64,000 nt of DNA from Odobenus rosmarus divergens (Eukaryota > Chordata > Mammalia > Carnivora > Odobenidae). Shown here one piece after another: positions 1 to 11,112 of the stretch. The translations under genes were made by a program, and so were the position numbers. Location of the stretch: positions 693-64,692 of the forward strand of contig NW_004450565.1 in the NCBI RefSeq assembly GCF_000321225.1. Reading direction: 5' to 3'. A model generated the notes under the pieces. It saw only the letters and a program-made list of their open reading frames with translations, was not told where the DNA came from and made no database searches. How positions within the stretch are numbered: the stretch's first letter is position 1; every line of letters starts with the position of its first letter.

Positions 1-986
1 GCATCAGGGAAATCCAAATCAAAACCTCAGTGAGATACTACCTCACACCAGTCAGAATGGCTAAAATTAACAAGTCAGGAAAGGACAGATGTTGGCGGGG
101 ATGCGGAAAAAGGGGAACCCTCCTACGCTGTTGGTGGGAATGCAAGCTGGTGCAGCCACTCTGGAAAACAGTATGGAGGTTCCTCAAAAAGTTGAAAAAA
201 AGCTACCCTACGATCCAGCAATTGCACTACTGGGTATTTACCACAAAGATACAATGGAGGGATCCGAAGGGGTACTTGCACCCCAATGTTTATAGCAGCA
301 ATGTCCACAATAGCCAAACTGTGGAAAGAACCAAGATGTCCATTGACAGATGAATGGATAAAGAAGATGTGGTATATATACACAAGGGAATATTATGCAG
401 CCATCAAAAGGAATGAGATCTTGCCATTTGCAATGACGTGGTTGGAACTGGAGGGATTGTTATGCTGAGTGAAATAAGTCAATCAGAGAAAGACATGTAT
501 CATATGACCTCACTGATAGGAGGAATTCTTAATCTCAGGAAACAAACTGAGGGTTGCTGGAGTAGGGGGGTGGGAGGGACGGGGTGGCTGGGTGATAGAC
601 ATCGGGGAGGGTATGTGCTATGGTGAGCGCTGTGAATTGTACAAGACTGTTGAATCACAGATCTGTACCTGTGAAACAAATAATGCAATATATGTTAAGA
701 AAAAAAGAAAAGAAGAAGAAGAAAGCAGGAGGGGAAGAATGAAGGGGGGTAAATCGGAGCGGGAGATGAACCATGAGAGATGAAGGATTCTGAAAAACAA
801 ACTGAGGGTTCTAGAAGGGAGGGGGTGGGGGGATGGGTTAGCCTGGTGATGGGTATTAAAGAGGGCACGTTCTGCGTGGAGCACTGGGTGTTATGCACAA
901 ACAATGAATCATGGAACACTACATCAAAAACTAATGATGTAATGTATGGTGATTAACATAACAATAAAAAAATTTAAAGAAAAAAA
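1..986 (+). mobile_element. Young L1, 3' part (ORF2 tail plus 3' UTR), cut by window edge
   Basis: The sequence encodes the C-terminal end of L1 ORF2 (reverse transcriptase-endonuclease) and then the 3' UTR, ending in AACAATAAAAAAATTTAAAG. The C-terminal cysteine motif is readable as [18 protein letters not shown]. The histidine expected in CX3CX7HX4C, which the copy at 27.2 kb retains, is arginine here. The reading frame switches between about 190 and 290, so ORF2 is broken. The 3' UTR holds two related modules (about 539-700 and 796-960). The left TSD lies outside the window. This is a dead copy of a young family. Confidence 0.93.
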
Positions 987-1075
987 GAGTTCAATAAATG
1001 GTAGTTATTACCATTCTCAGCTTTAAAATAATAATTACCTGGTCCTAATTCCAGTGCCCACATTTGCTATTCAGG
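987..1075 (+). repeat. MIR-like fragment
   Basis: The words TCAATAAATGGTAGTTATTA resemble the 3' end of MIR elements. The young L1 appears to have landed in it. The piece is short, so confidence is low. Confidence 0.35.
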
Positions 1076-1221
1076 GTTTTGTTCTTGTCAGAGACATTTT
1101 ATAAAATTTGGGGGTGAAGCAGTGGTTGAGGTCTTGCCTGGGGGTGATTTCTCCACACGGTATCTACCTGGATTTGTTCATCCTCCCAACCCTCCTGATT
1201 TTCAGATGGGTCATTGCTCTA

Positions 1222-1618
1222 TGCTTTTTTTGTTGTTGTTTTTATTTTTTTTGTTATGTTATGTTAGCCACCATACAATACATCATTAGTTTTTGATGTA
1301 GTGATCCATGATTCATTATTTGCATATAACACCCAGTGCTCATTGCAACACTTGCCCTCCCTAATACCCATCACCAGGTTCACCCATCCCCCCACCCTCC
1401 CTCCCCTCTGAAATCTTCTAATGGTTCCCCAGGGTCCATAGTCTCTCATGGTTCATCTCCCCCTCTGATTTCCCTCCCTTCAGCTTTCCCTTCCTTCCCC
1501 TAATGTCCTCCATGCTATTCCTTATGTTCCACATATAAGTGAAACCATGTGATAATTGACTTTCTCTGCTTGGCTTATTTCACTTAGCATAACCCCCTCC
1601 AGTTCCAACCATGTATGC
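1222..1618 (-). mobile_element. L1 3' fragment, single-module 3' UTR
   Basis: On the minus strand it runs from the end of ORF2 (GGTTGGAACTGGAGG, then AGTGAAATAAGCC) into a 3' UTR with only the second of the two modules seen in the young L1s, and ends in an A-rich tail with AAC repeats. It is somewhat more diverged than the copies at 1 bp and 27 kb, so it probably comes from an older subfamily. Confidence 0.88.
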
Positions 1619-1815
1619 TTTTTTTTTAAAGATTTTATTTATCTATTTTAGAGAGAGTGAGCATGAGTGGGGGGAGGCGCAGAGGGAGAGAATCTCAAGC
1701 AGACTCCATGCTAAGTGTGGAGCTCAATGCCAGGCTTGATCTTGCAACCCTGAGATCATGACCTGAGCCAAAACCAAGAGTCGATGCTTAACCGACTGAG
1801 CCACCCAGGTGCCCA
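1619..1815 (-). mobile_element. Can-SINE (tRNA-Lys type)
   Basis: Poly-T, AAGATTTTATTTATCTATTTTAGAG without the final G's, a GA-rich body and the tRNA-like head GAGCCACCCAGGTGCCC are all present in reverse complement. The element is full length. Its A tail abuts the L1 fragment rather than a target duplication. Confidence 0.93.
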
Positions 1816-1827
1816 GTCATTGCTCTA

Positions 1828-2089
1828 CTCTTACCCTTATCCTTCCCTCCTATCCATCAGGTCTTGGTTTTAGCTTATCTAAGTGCTTTTAACCCACAAT
1901 GTCCCCCTAGTTTTCACTATAAGGTCAAAGCCCCATTCAAATGTTTCATTTAAGCTCCAACCTCAGGGGCTGACATGTTCTCCAATTTGAAAACCTGGCC
2001 TTGAATCTGATCCATACCCACCAAATCTTGATTCAGTCCATACAGCCCTGGTTCCTCTCCCCTCCACATATATCTCAAATTAAGAGGTG
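1828..2089. other. Unassigned sequence
   Basis: No gene, repeat or regulatory signal that I can support is visible here. Confidence 0.5.
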
Positions 2090-2826
2090 GGGAACCTTTG
2101 TACACCCACATTCATAGCAGCATTATTCACAGTAGCCAAAGGTGGAAACAACCCAAGTATCCCTTGAGGAGGAATGGATACATAAAATGTGATCTATCCA
2201 CACAGTGGAGTATTACTGAGTCTTAAAAAGGAGGGAAATTCAAGGGGGGGGGGGGGGGGCGCGTGGGGGGCTCAGTTGATTAAGCGACTGCCTTCGGCTC
2301 AGGTCATGATCCTGGAGTCCCTGGATCAAGTCCCGCGTCGGGGTCCCTGCTCAGCGGGGAGCCTGCTTCTCCCTCTAACCCTCCCCCTTCTCATGTACTC
2401 TCTCTCTCTCTCATTCTCGCTCTCTCAAATAAGTAAATAAATCTTTGGAGAAAAAAAGGAGGGAAATTCTGACACCTGCTACAACATGGATTAATTTTGA
2501 AGACATGATGCTAAGTAAAATAAGCCAGTCACAAAAAGACAAATACTGTATGATTCCACTTACATGAGGTCCCCAGCATAGTCAAATTCACAGAAATAGA
2601 AACCAGAATGGTAGTTCCCAGGGGGTGGGGGAGGGGATGGAGAGTTAGTACTTGGTGGGTAGAGAGTTTCAGCTCGGGAATACGTAGAGTCCCAGAGGTG
2701 GACAGTGGGGATCGTTGCACAACAGTATGAATGTGCTTGACGCCACTGAGCTGTACATTTGAAAATGGTTAAGATGGCAATTTTATGTTATGATATTTTA
2801 CCACAACCATATATTTTTTAAAAAAA
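2090..2826 (+). mobile_element. Old L1 3' end (L1MA/MB-like), split by a SINE
   Basis: Phrases typical of an old L1 3' end run in order: TTCATAGCAGCATTATTCAC, GTGGAAACAACCCAAGT, AAATAAGCCAGTCAC (shortened), a G-rich 3' UTR, and CACTGAGCTGTACATTTG before an A-rich end. A younger SINE interrupts it. The subfamily name is provisional. Confidence 0.85.
2225..2469 (+). mobile_element. Can-SINE with 17-bp TSD and expanded G head
   Basis: AAAAAGGAGGGAAATTC stands perfectly at both ends (2225-2241 and 2453-2469). The SINE starts with an uninterrupted run of about 16 G's instead of the usual four, followed by GCGCGTGGGGGGCTCAG. The CT stretch and A-rich tail are intact. The perfect TSD suggests a fairly recent insertion into the old L1. 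Confidence 0.96.
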
Positions 2827-2829
2827 TCT

Positions 2830-3490
2830 AGGAAACGCCTGAAAGTGCTCCCTTTAACATTAGAGATGTGGTAGTGATTCCCACCATAACCACTATTATT
2901 TAGCTTTGATCTAGAAATATTGATCAATGCAACTAGAGAAATAAAAAGAAGATCGATATTGCAAATGAGGAGGCATAATTACGATTATTGTTGAGTATTA
3001 TTTTGCACTGAGAAAAGTCAAAAGAAAAAAAGATAAAACTAAAGAAAAAATTAAAATATTAAAAAGAAATTAGAAAAAATCCACAAAGTTGATCTGCAAA
3101 ATTAATAGCTTTCCTATAAACATTTTTATATATTACTAGAAAATATCAAAAAAGGAAAAATTTTATAATTTTCACCTAAAAGGATGACACGCTCAGACAG
3201 AAACATGACAAGTAATATGCTGAACCTACGTGAAAAAATTTTATATTCTAAGGATCATAAAAATTACTTCAGTGACTTGAAAACAACAACAAAACGTTTT
3301 TCAGATAAAATGATTGAATGCTAAAAAGATGTCAGTCTCCCTAAATTAATCTATAAATTCAATGCAGTGTCAATTAAAATGCTAAAAAACTTTTTTAACT
3401 TGACCCCGAATTTCATCTAGAAGAGTAAATACGCAAGAAGAGCCAAAAAGTTTGCAATAATTTTTGCACCATTGTATTTTCAAAGCACTT
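2830..3490 (+). mobile_element. Ancient L1 ORF2 fragment
   Basis: This AT-rich stretch carries worn L1 ORF2 phrases in sense orientation, such as AATCTATAAATTCAATGCAG followed by CAATTAAAATGCTAAAA. No long frame survives. Confidence 0.6.
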
Positions 3491-3705
3491 CACTTGTCTG
3501 GTTTCACAACTGAAGGGGAATTTGCCTCGGGTGATTTGTACCTTTGTCTCACCCACATCTGGCTTAGATGATGTTTTGATGAGACTCTGGACTTTAGAGT
3601 TGATGATGTCATGAGTTGAGATTTTGTGGGGGGGGGGGCTGTTGGAGGGAAATGAATGTATTCTCCATGTGAGAAAGACATGAATTTGGGGGACCAGAAG
3701 TAGAA

Positions 3706-4282
3706 TGCTATGAACTGAATTGTGCCCCCCCAATTCATATATTGAAGCCCTAATCCCCAATGTGACTGTATTTGGAGAATGGGCCTGTCAAGAGGTGATA
3801 AAGGGGGGCACCTGGGCGGCTCAGTCATTAAGCGCCTGCCTTCGGCTCAGGTCGTGATCCCAGGGTCCTGGGATCAAGCCCCACATCAGGCTCCCTGCTC
3901 CACGGGAAGCCTGCTTCTCCCTCTCCCACTCCCCCTGCTTGTGTTCCCTCTCTCGCTGTGTCTCTGTCAGATAAATTAATAAAAAATCTTAAAAAAAAAA
4001 AGGTGATAAAGGTTAAATGAGATCATAATAGTGGGGTGGTAATCCAATAGGGCTGGTGCCCTCGTAAGAAGAGGAAGAAACACCAGAGCTCTTTCTCAGC
4101 TATGTGTGGACACTGTGAGAAGTCCGTCATTGGCAAGCCAAGAAGAGGGCTCTCACCAAGAACTGAAATCAGTCAACATCTTGAATTTGAACTTCTCAGG
4201 TCCAGAATTGTGAGAAAATATTTCTGTTGTTTAAACTACCCAGTTTGGGATTTTGTTGTGGTGGCCTGAGCTGAGTAGTACA
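3706..4282 (+). mobile_element. MaLR-type LTR (MLT1/MST group), split by a SINE
   Basis: The element begins TGCTATGAACTGAATTGTG and ends near GAGTAGTACA, giving a TG...CA LTR. Inside are TATTGAAGCCCTAATCCCC, the GGTTAAATGAGATCAT region, AAGAAGAGGAAG and TTTCTGTTGTTTAAACTACC. This is the layout of solo LTRs of non-autonomous ERVL-MaLR elements. The exact subfamily is uncertain. Confidence 0.72.
3793..4012 (+). mobile_element. Can-SINE with 12-bp TSD
   Basis: AGGTGATAAAGG is repeated exactly at 3793-3804 and 4001-4012. The head, B-box-like region, CT-rich body and A tail are all present. It interrupts the MaLR-type LTR. Confidence 0.96.
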
Positions 4283-4289
4283 GCTACTT

Positions 4290-6260
4290 TGTTCACGAGC
4301 CATTGGATGATGGCGGGGTGGATGGGGAAAGAAGATGACTCATATTCACAGAATGTGTCATCCTATCCACTTGATCATTAAAATCCTCTTTGGCTGAGCT
4401 CACCCTTTAGTAAGCATTCACATGGGACACTAATATTCTCAAGTTTTTGCCCGTTCAGAGAGGTCTATCCAGACTTCTCTTCCCCAAATTTCCTTGTCAC
4501 CAATTTTCCAATCACATTCCTTCCAAGGCCCTGACCACTCAGCCAAACCATTGATCACAGCCAATGAATAAGTGTATAATCACATGTCTGCCATTTCTTC
4601 TTCCAAGCAAAGAGAACAAATAAGTACATTCCTCTAAGCTCTATCCATTGGGAGGATTTCCCTTCATCATTACCCCTCAGGGATGTCCCATATAAAGGGC
4701 TATGGTGCTGGAGCTATCCACCTTCAGATGGTGCCTGCATATCATGCAGAACGACCTGAAAACCAGGCCCAAGTTTTCTCTTCCTCTATCAGTTGATTGC
4801 AGGGAACTCCCCACAAGGCCATAGACAGGGAGAGAGAAAGCAGTGTAGCAGGAATGGGGACCATGGGCACTTGGGCCACTTCTTCATGTAGCTTACTGTG
4901 CTACATGTGGTCATGTTGCATGGTAACCTGGTGGCCCATCATTAACCATTCAGTCTCTAGTAAGGCCTACTAGCAGGCCAGGAGCTGTTTCTCAAAAGGA
5001 GAGTAGTTGTCTCTAGAGGATGGCAAGACTTTGCTCCAAAATCCTAAGGTTCTACACTGATTCACATGTAGGGGCCTGACAAAGTCTACAAACAGCATCT
5101 CTATCTGCCACCGACAATTCAAGCACCACTGAATCTGCTGGATCATATGGTCCAAGTGGCAAAACAGCCTGCACAGCAGCCTGGACCCACTGCAGAACCT
5201 TGTCTTGTGCTGGGCCCACTCAAAACTAGCAACACTTTGGGCCACTTGGTAAATGGGCCAGAGTAGCACCCCTAAACCAGGAATATGTTGCCTCCACAAT
5301 CCAAAGAGGCCCACGAGGGGTTGTGAGAGGGCCAGATTCAACAATGTATACTTCACCTAGAAAGGATAGTTTGCCATGCCCTAGACCACTGGACCCCTAG
5401 AAATTTCACTGAGGTAGAAGGCCCATGATTTTTTGTCCAATTTATTTCCCACCCTCAAACACACAAATGTCTACTGGTAAGTCTAGAGGAGTTGCTACTT
5501 CTTGCTTACTAGGTCCAATCACCACAATGTCATGATGAAATGAAATGGACCAGTGTGATATCTTGTGGAAGGGAAAGGGGCTCAAGATCCCTGAGAACTA
5601 AATCATGACATAGTGCTGAAGAGCTGATAGATCCCTAAAGTAGGTCAGTGAGGGTGCATTCTGGTGGGCCTTTTGAAGAGGTATAAAGAAAAGAAGCGTT
5701 TTCCAGCTCAGTAGCTGTGTACCCAGTACCAGGGGATGTGTTCATCTGCTCAGGCAGTGACATGACCTCTGGTACAGGAGCTACTACTGGAGTCTCCACC
5801 TGGTTGAGTTTATGGTCATCCACTGCCATCTCCAGGACCCATCTGTCTTTTGCACAGGCCAAGTAGGCCAGCTGAATGGGGATGTCATGGAAATCATCAA
5901 CCCTGAATCCTTTAAGTTCTTAGTGATGGCCTTGACCTCCCTTCCTCCCCAGGTCAGGGAACCAATGTGGGGATTCTGTGAGCTGCTGAGTGTATCTGTC
6001 CTAATTATGCATTCCAGAACTGGAGAACAAAACCACAGGATGGGTTCAGAGACCCACTGGGCCCACTGTGAGATGGATCCAAGCTGAAACTCCATTGATC
6101 GCCTGACCTCCACAAGTCCCTACTCTAACTGGTGGGCCACAGTGTCATTTTGGATCTCCTGGAATCACTGTCAGGTCAGAGCCAGTGTCCAGGAGTCTCT
6201 GAAAGACCTGAGCATATCCTCTTGACTGATACACAATTACCAAAGTTGAAGGCTATAGAT
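4290..6260 (-). pseudogene. Decayed ERVL (class III) pol remnant
   Basis: Read on the minus strand from 6260 downward, pieces of retroviral pol appear in the expected order. A protease active-site DTGS is encoded at about 6178-6189. Reverse-transcriptase N-terminal and palm sequence follows in two overlapping frames (6113-5784 and 5862-5635). The catalytic-loop region near 5520-5550 is frameshifted. RT connection and RNase H-like sequence lies in an open stretch at 5356-4970, with more pol-like sequence below. Stops and frame changes separate every block, so nothing could be made from it. Assignment to ERVL rests on overall resemblance. Confidence 0.72.
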
Positions 6261-6990
6261 CTCTTTGGGAAAGGCTAGGAGAAAGATGACTAATGCACAT
6301 TTTTGGATCTGTAAATTTGCTAACGTGTGGGAATTGATTGAGGGGCTATCTTTGCTTTTATGATTCAAGTTAAGCTTTTGTTCATTTAACCTAGAACTTT
6401 TCTGCTAATGCAGGCTAAATAAGATTGAGGAGGCTTTGTATTTCAGTTTTGGATACACCATGATCAATGGCAAAGGCCCGTAAGAGTCAAACTATTGTGA
6501 CTGCTGCTTTGACTCCGTTCTCCATTATGGTCTCTGCCCACCTTGCCTTTGGCCGCTGAGAGCCACCTCTTGGCCCCTGACTCTCTGGGACCCAGTTGCT
6601 CGCACTGCATTCAGGCCTCCCAATCCTGTGACTGCCCTTCTCGCTGCAGGTCCGGGCTGCTCATAAGAGCAATCACAGAGCTCTTCGAGGATGCTGGGCC
6701 CCGCTTCACAAATGTATTTCTCACAGCTGTGACAAAAAATGTGTTCCCCCAGGGTGGGTGAGTAGGTCTTCAATGACAAATCCATTCCAACACTCCAATC
6801 TCCCTAAGCCTTTGGATCCCTTCCTCTACATCAAACCAAGGTAGGTCAGCATTTCTGAATTTCTTACTGTTGGCCACCTTTTAGTCCATCTTTCAACCAA
6901 GCAACCAACCAAACTCTTTGGTTTAAAAGGCAGAGTCCTTTCTAACTCCCTAAGCTGCCACATTAACTGTAGAATCTCTGTTTGGTGAGC
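6261..6990 (-). other. Possible ERVL gag region, unresolved
   Basis: By position, upstream of protease on the minus strand, this could be gag-derived, but I recognise no clear capsid or nucleocapsid motif. The open stretch at 6785-6525 is not convincing as protein. Confidence 0.3.
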
Positions 6991-7510
6991 ACCTATGGAT
7001 AAATTTGACCTGATCCAAATTTACATTCCCTTCACCAGTAGACACTGCAATGATTCCACTGAACCGGAAGTTAACACAGCTACCCAGCCGCAGTGGACTC
7101 CTCATGCCTCTGAGGCAGCGGGCAGAGAGCAGAACTGCTGTGTTGCTGGAGTAACTGATCCCATCTGCCACGGGGAGATTGGACTACTTGGCCACAGTGG
7201 AGGGAAGGAAGAATGTGTCAGGAATACAAGCCATGCCTTAGGGCATTTTTTGGTGTTACCAAGCCCTGTGATTAAGGACAGTGGAAAACCACAACAACCC
7301 AACCCGGCAGGATCACTAATGGCCCAGACCCTTCAGGAATGAAAGTTTGGGTTACCCCACCAGGCAAAGAAAGAACCACAACCGGCTGAGATGCCTGATG
7401 GTAGCAAAAGGAAGAAAGGGTCGTGGAAGAAGGTCGTTATAAATACCAGCTAAGACCATGTGAGCAGTTACAGAAATGAGGATTGTAACTCTCATGAAGA
7501 TTTGTTCCTT
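6991..7510 (+). pseudogene. Possible 3' end of ERVL pol, plus strand
   Basis: An open stretch ending in a stop near 7342, and the sequence just after it, resemble the C-terminal tail of ERVL pol, now on the plus strand and just upstream of an MLT2-like LTR. This is opposite to the pol block at its left. Resemblance is partial and the call is tentative. Confidence 0.45.
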
Positions 7511-7536
7511 ATTTTGTGATTAATGTCTGTGTGTGT

Positions 7537-7770
7537 TTATATTTATATTTGGAGGGACGCCTGGGTGGCTCAGTCAGTTAGTGTCTGCCTTTGGCTCAGG
7601 TCATGATCCCAGGGTCCTGGGATCAAGCCCTGAATCGGGCTCCCTGCTCCGCGGGAGGCCTGCTTCTCCCTCTCCCACTCTCCCTGCTTGTGTTCCCTCT
7701 CTCACTCTCTCTCTCTGTCAAATAAATAAATAAATAAAATCTTTTTTAAAAATTATATTTATATTTGGAG
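7537..7770 (+). mobile_element. Can-SINE with 18-bp TSD
   Basis: TTATATTTATATTTGGAG flanks the element without mismatch (7537-7554 and 7753-7770). Head, body and an (AAAT)n-type tail are intact, so it is a recent insertion. Confidence 0.97.
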
Positions 7771-7830
7771 ATTAAGTAAGTATGATTTAAAGAGATGCCT
7801 ATGGGTGCCAAGTTGACAAGGGGTGGACTT

Positions 7831-8539
7831 TGGATGATTAATTTCACATATCGACTTGACTGGGCCACAGGGTATCTAAATATTTCCTCAAACACTCTTC
7901 TAGGTGTGTCTGTGAGGGGGTTTCTGGATGAGATTTGCATTTCAGTTGGTGGACTGAGGAAAGAGGATTGCCCTCCCCAGTGCTCCTAGGCCTCATCTAG
8001 TCAGTTGAAGGCCTAAATAGAAAGAAAAAGCTGAGAAAGAAGGAACTCCTCCTGCCGAACTACCTTTGAGCTGGGACATTGGTTTTTTCCTGACTTCATA
8101 CCCAAACTGAAACACTGGCTCTTCCTGGGTCTCGAGCCTGCCTGCCTTCAGACTGCAACTACACCAGGGCTCTCCTGGGTCTTTGGCTTGCCACCTGCAG
8201 ATCTTGGGACCTTTCAGTCCCTATAATCATAGGAACCAATTCCAATAATTAATTAATTTTTTTTAAATATCCTATTGGTTCTTGGGATACCTGCATGGCT
8301 CAGTTGGTTGTCTGCCTTTGGCTCAGGTCATGATCCCAGGGTCCTGGAATCAAGTCCCGCATCAGGCTCCTTGCTGTGCAAGGAGTCTCTTCTCCCTCTG
8401 CCTGCCACTCCCCCTGCTTGTGTTCACTCACTCTTTCTCTCTCTCTCTCTAACAAATAAATAAATAAAATCTTTTAAAAAATTTAAAAAATAAAAATACC
8501 CTATTGGTTCTAGTTCTCTGGAGAATCCTGACTAATGCA
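7831..8539 (+). mobile_element. MLT2-like LTR (ERVL), split by a SINE
   Basis: The start TGGATGATTAATTTCACAT, the GTGTGTCTGTGAGGG phrase, and the end CTGGAGAATCCTGACTAATGC plus A match the layout of ERVL LTRs of the MLT2 group. It follows the putative plus-strand pol tail and would be its 3' LTR. A younger SINE sits near its 3' end. Confidence 0.72.
8271..8511 (+). mobile_element. Can-SINE with 12-bp TSD
   Basis: CCTATTGGTTCT is duplicated at 8271-8282 and 8500-8511. The head is diverged (TTGGGATACCTGCATGGCTC) but the order of head, body and tail is complete. Inserted in the MLT2-like LTR. Confidence 0.95.
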
Positions 8540-9670
8540 GGTACTTTTGAGAAGGGAAGAGTAAGGGAGAGAGTCTTGTTATTCACTTTGTAGACCTGGG
8601 AGCTAGACTTAAGGCTCAGAGCTACCACAACGTTCCCTCCTTGTGCTGGTGTTTTATACCTGCTGGTCTCACCTGGGCTCTGTGTGCAATCTCTCTTCCC
8701 ATGGCAGAGATTTGTGGCCACAATCCCAGAATAACATTCTTCTAGTTCACGAACCAAAAGGAAGAGAAAGCTATTCATCCCTACTTTACCCTCTACCTTT
8801 GGTCCAGAAAATTCCCAGGACTCTAATTGCATCAGCCTCAGTGGTGAGCTCACTCCCTTGCAGTAATCCCTGCATCCAGGAAGTGGCAATGGGTGACCAA
8901 CTCAGCATGGGCAATGTGGCCCCTTCTGGCCAAAGGGGACCAAGCACCCTGCCCAACAGCCCAGCGGGCACCTCAGTATGATATAATAACACAATTAATC
9001 ATTAGGGAGCAAGTTTCTCCCAAAGCAGGAATGCTAGGCAGACATAATAACGCATGGTTGGATTCAGCCTCACTAAACTCCCACCTCTCTGCCCACCTCA
9101 CCCAGCTCTACACATCTGCTACATCAGGTAGGAAATCCAATTCTCACTTCAGATCCTAGTAGAGTGCCCTGACTCAGTAAGCTATGAGTCCCCATTGCTC
9201 TCAGGAAAGGGGGTAAAAACTCTGAGAAGCATAATAGAATTCAAGCTGTCCTCTTGGGAGCATCCAACCAAGGTGAGAAAGACCCTTGGGTTACCCCCAA
9301 ATCCAATGAGTAAAGTTCAGATCCTAAGAGATAGAGTTGTTTATTCTCTTCCATTGAAAGAAGAAACAACATCATTTCTGGCCTGAACGATCCCTTCATG
9401 CTTTTGGCACACATTTTTCTCCTATGATGGAAAACTTCCTGTTCTTTTATGTGGGAGTCATTTTCATGACATGACTCATCACAAGGACCCCCAGCTGTGT
9501 GTCTACACCATGTTTCTCAATCTGCAGGTCTGTGCTGAGTTCCTACAACCTCTCCCTCTGGAGCTTCTTTCCCTGGATGGGCACAGTGGAGACCACTCCA
9601 AAACCACTAGGATTTCTCTAAGATCCCGTGTCCTTTGCCCACACCTACACTCCAATGTCAGGGCACAGAT
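8540..9670. other. Unassigned sequence
   Basis: Short overlapping open frames occur on both strands but lack start context, domains or length. I see no element I can name. Confidence 0.5.
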
Positions 9671-9918
9671 AAGACACATATTTAACCATAGGGCGCCTGG
9701 GTGGCTCAATCTGTTAAGTGCCTGCCTTCGGCTCAGGTCATGATCCCAGGGTCCTGGGATTGAGTCCCACATCCTATCCTGCTCCCTGCTTGGTGAGGAG
9801 TCTGCTTTTCCCTCTCCCTCTGCCCCTCCCCACTGCTCGTGCTCTCTCTCTCTCTCTCTCTCTCACGCTCTCTCAAATAAATAAATAAAAATATTTTTTT
9901 AAAAAGACACATATTTAA
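9671..9918 (+). mobile_element. Can-SINE with 15-bp TSD
   Basis: AAGACACATATTTAA occurs at 9671-9685 and 9904-9918. The SINE carries a (CT)n run of roughly 25 bases near its 3' end and an A-rich tail. Five extra bases (CCATA) separate the left TSD from the head. Confidence 0.96.
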
Positions 9919-10905
9919 TGCATGCCACTTAGCAGGCATGTGTGAGAGAGAGATTGTCCATACTGCAACAGTCGACATATCACATAATGTGTGCACACGC
10001 CAGAACATAACCTTCGGGCTGCACTCTACCATCCAGCTACCACTGGCACCCAGCAGCTCTGCTGCAGAAACGTCTACAAAGGCTCCATCCTGGGGTAGAG
10101 AAAGTCAAGCAGCAGAGGGCGTGGGAAGAGCTGCGATGGGGAAAACACAGGGTGCCCTCAAGGCCCCGACGAGGGTGATGCAGCTCACATGAGGCTGGGG
10201 GAGGGGCACATGTGACCAAGAAGGCCGTCTCCCGGAACATCTACATGAGCTGAGTTTTACATCTGGTCCAATGTCCAAGGTAGGGAAGGTGCTTCTAGGA
10301 GAAAGCGAGAACAATCTGTGGGGAGTAGGAAGAAATGAGGGTGCACATGGGGTCTGGGAAGCAGCCGGCAGACCAGGGAGGCTGGAGCGCAGAGCATGGC
10401 CCCAGTTTCCATGTGAGCCATCAGCTGGACTTGGCCAGGGCTTCCGAGAGTCGTCAGGGAGCCCCTGGCAATTTCAGGGAGAAAGAAGTTTGGTTTCACA
10501 GGCATTCCTAGTGGTCACCTGCACTGTGGCCCTCTGCTACCAGCCTCAGCCCTCCATGAAGGAGGCAGGTACTTCTGGTCCCTCCTGCACCAATCTCTGC
10601 ATGCTCAGCGTCAGGGCCCTTCCGCTGGCCCCACTGGAAGAGATGAGGACCACGCAAGACTCTCTGGGGACCCACGTGTAGCATCTATGGACAGGCCCAC
10701 TTCCAAAAAAATGTATATGATATGGAAAGGCAGTGAAACTTCCTTCTAAATTGACCGAGAGTGTCAGATGGGTGTTCTGGTGTCTTTCTCTTTCCCTACT
10801 GATGTTCAATTGTTTTGCTTTCACATGTAACTTCGAGACATTCAGTATGACCAAAAAACCCTCACATGTATGCCTTTTTATGTAGTAATTCCCTTTTCAT
10901 CAGCC
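9919..10905. other. Unassigned sequence, GC-moderate
   Basis: The open frame at 10271-10681 (136 codons, plus) has low-complexity composition and no recognisable domain. I see no gene or nameable repeat here. Confidence 0.5.
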
Positions 10906-11112
10906 AGACCAGTCACTTCCTTTTTTTTTAAGATTTTATTTATTTATTTGATAGAGGGATTATAAGCAGGGGTGTGGGAGAGGGAGAAGCCAGTTCCCCG
11001 CTGAGCAGGGAGCCCGATGTGGGGCTCGATCCCAGGACTCCGGAATCGTGACCTGAGCCGAAGGCAGACGTCTAACTGACTGAGCCTCCCAGGTGCCCCT
11101 AGACCAGTCACT
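10906..11112 (-). mobile_element. Can-SINE with 12-bp TSD
   Basis: AGACCAGTCACT flanks the element (10906-10917 and 11101-11112). Poly-T is at the left, GCCTCCCAGGTGCCCC at the right. The body is shorter than average. Confidence 0.95.

Larger units (their letters stand above)
1210..1827 (-). mobile_element. SINE-L1 composite bounded by one TSD
   Basis: Read on the minus strand this is a full Can-SINE with its A tail, joined directly to an L1 3' fragment that ends in an A-rich tail. GTCATTGCTCTA occurs once at each outer end (1210-1221 and 1816-1827). No duplication is visible at the internal joint near 1618. The simplest reading is one insertion of a chimeric cDNA. Its two parts are listed separately. 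Confidence 0.7.

Noticed and set aside
4970..5356. Functional retroviral pol
   Set aside because: It is a short open remnant. Neighbouring pol blocks are separated by stops and frameshifts, and the catalytic-loop region is damaged.
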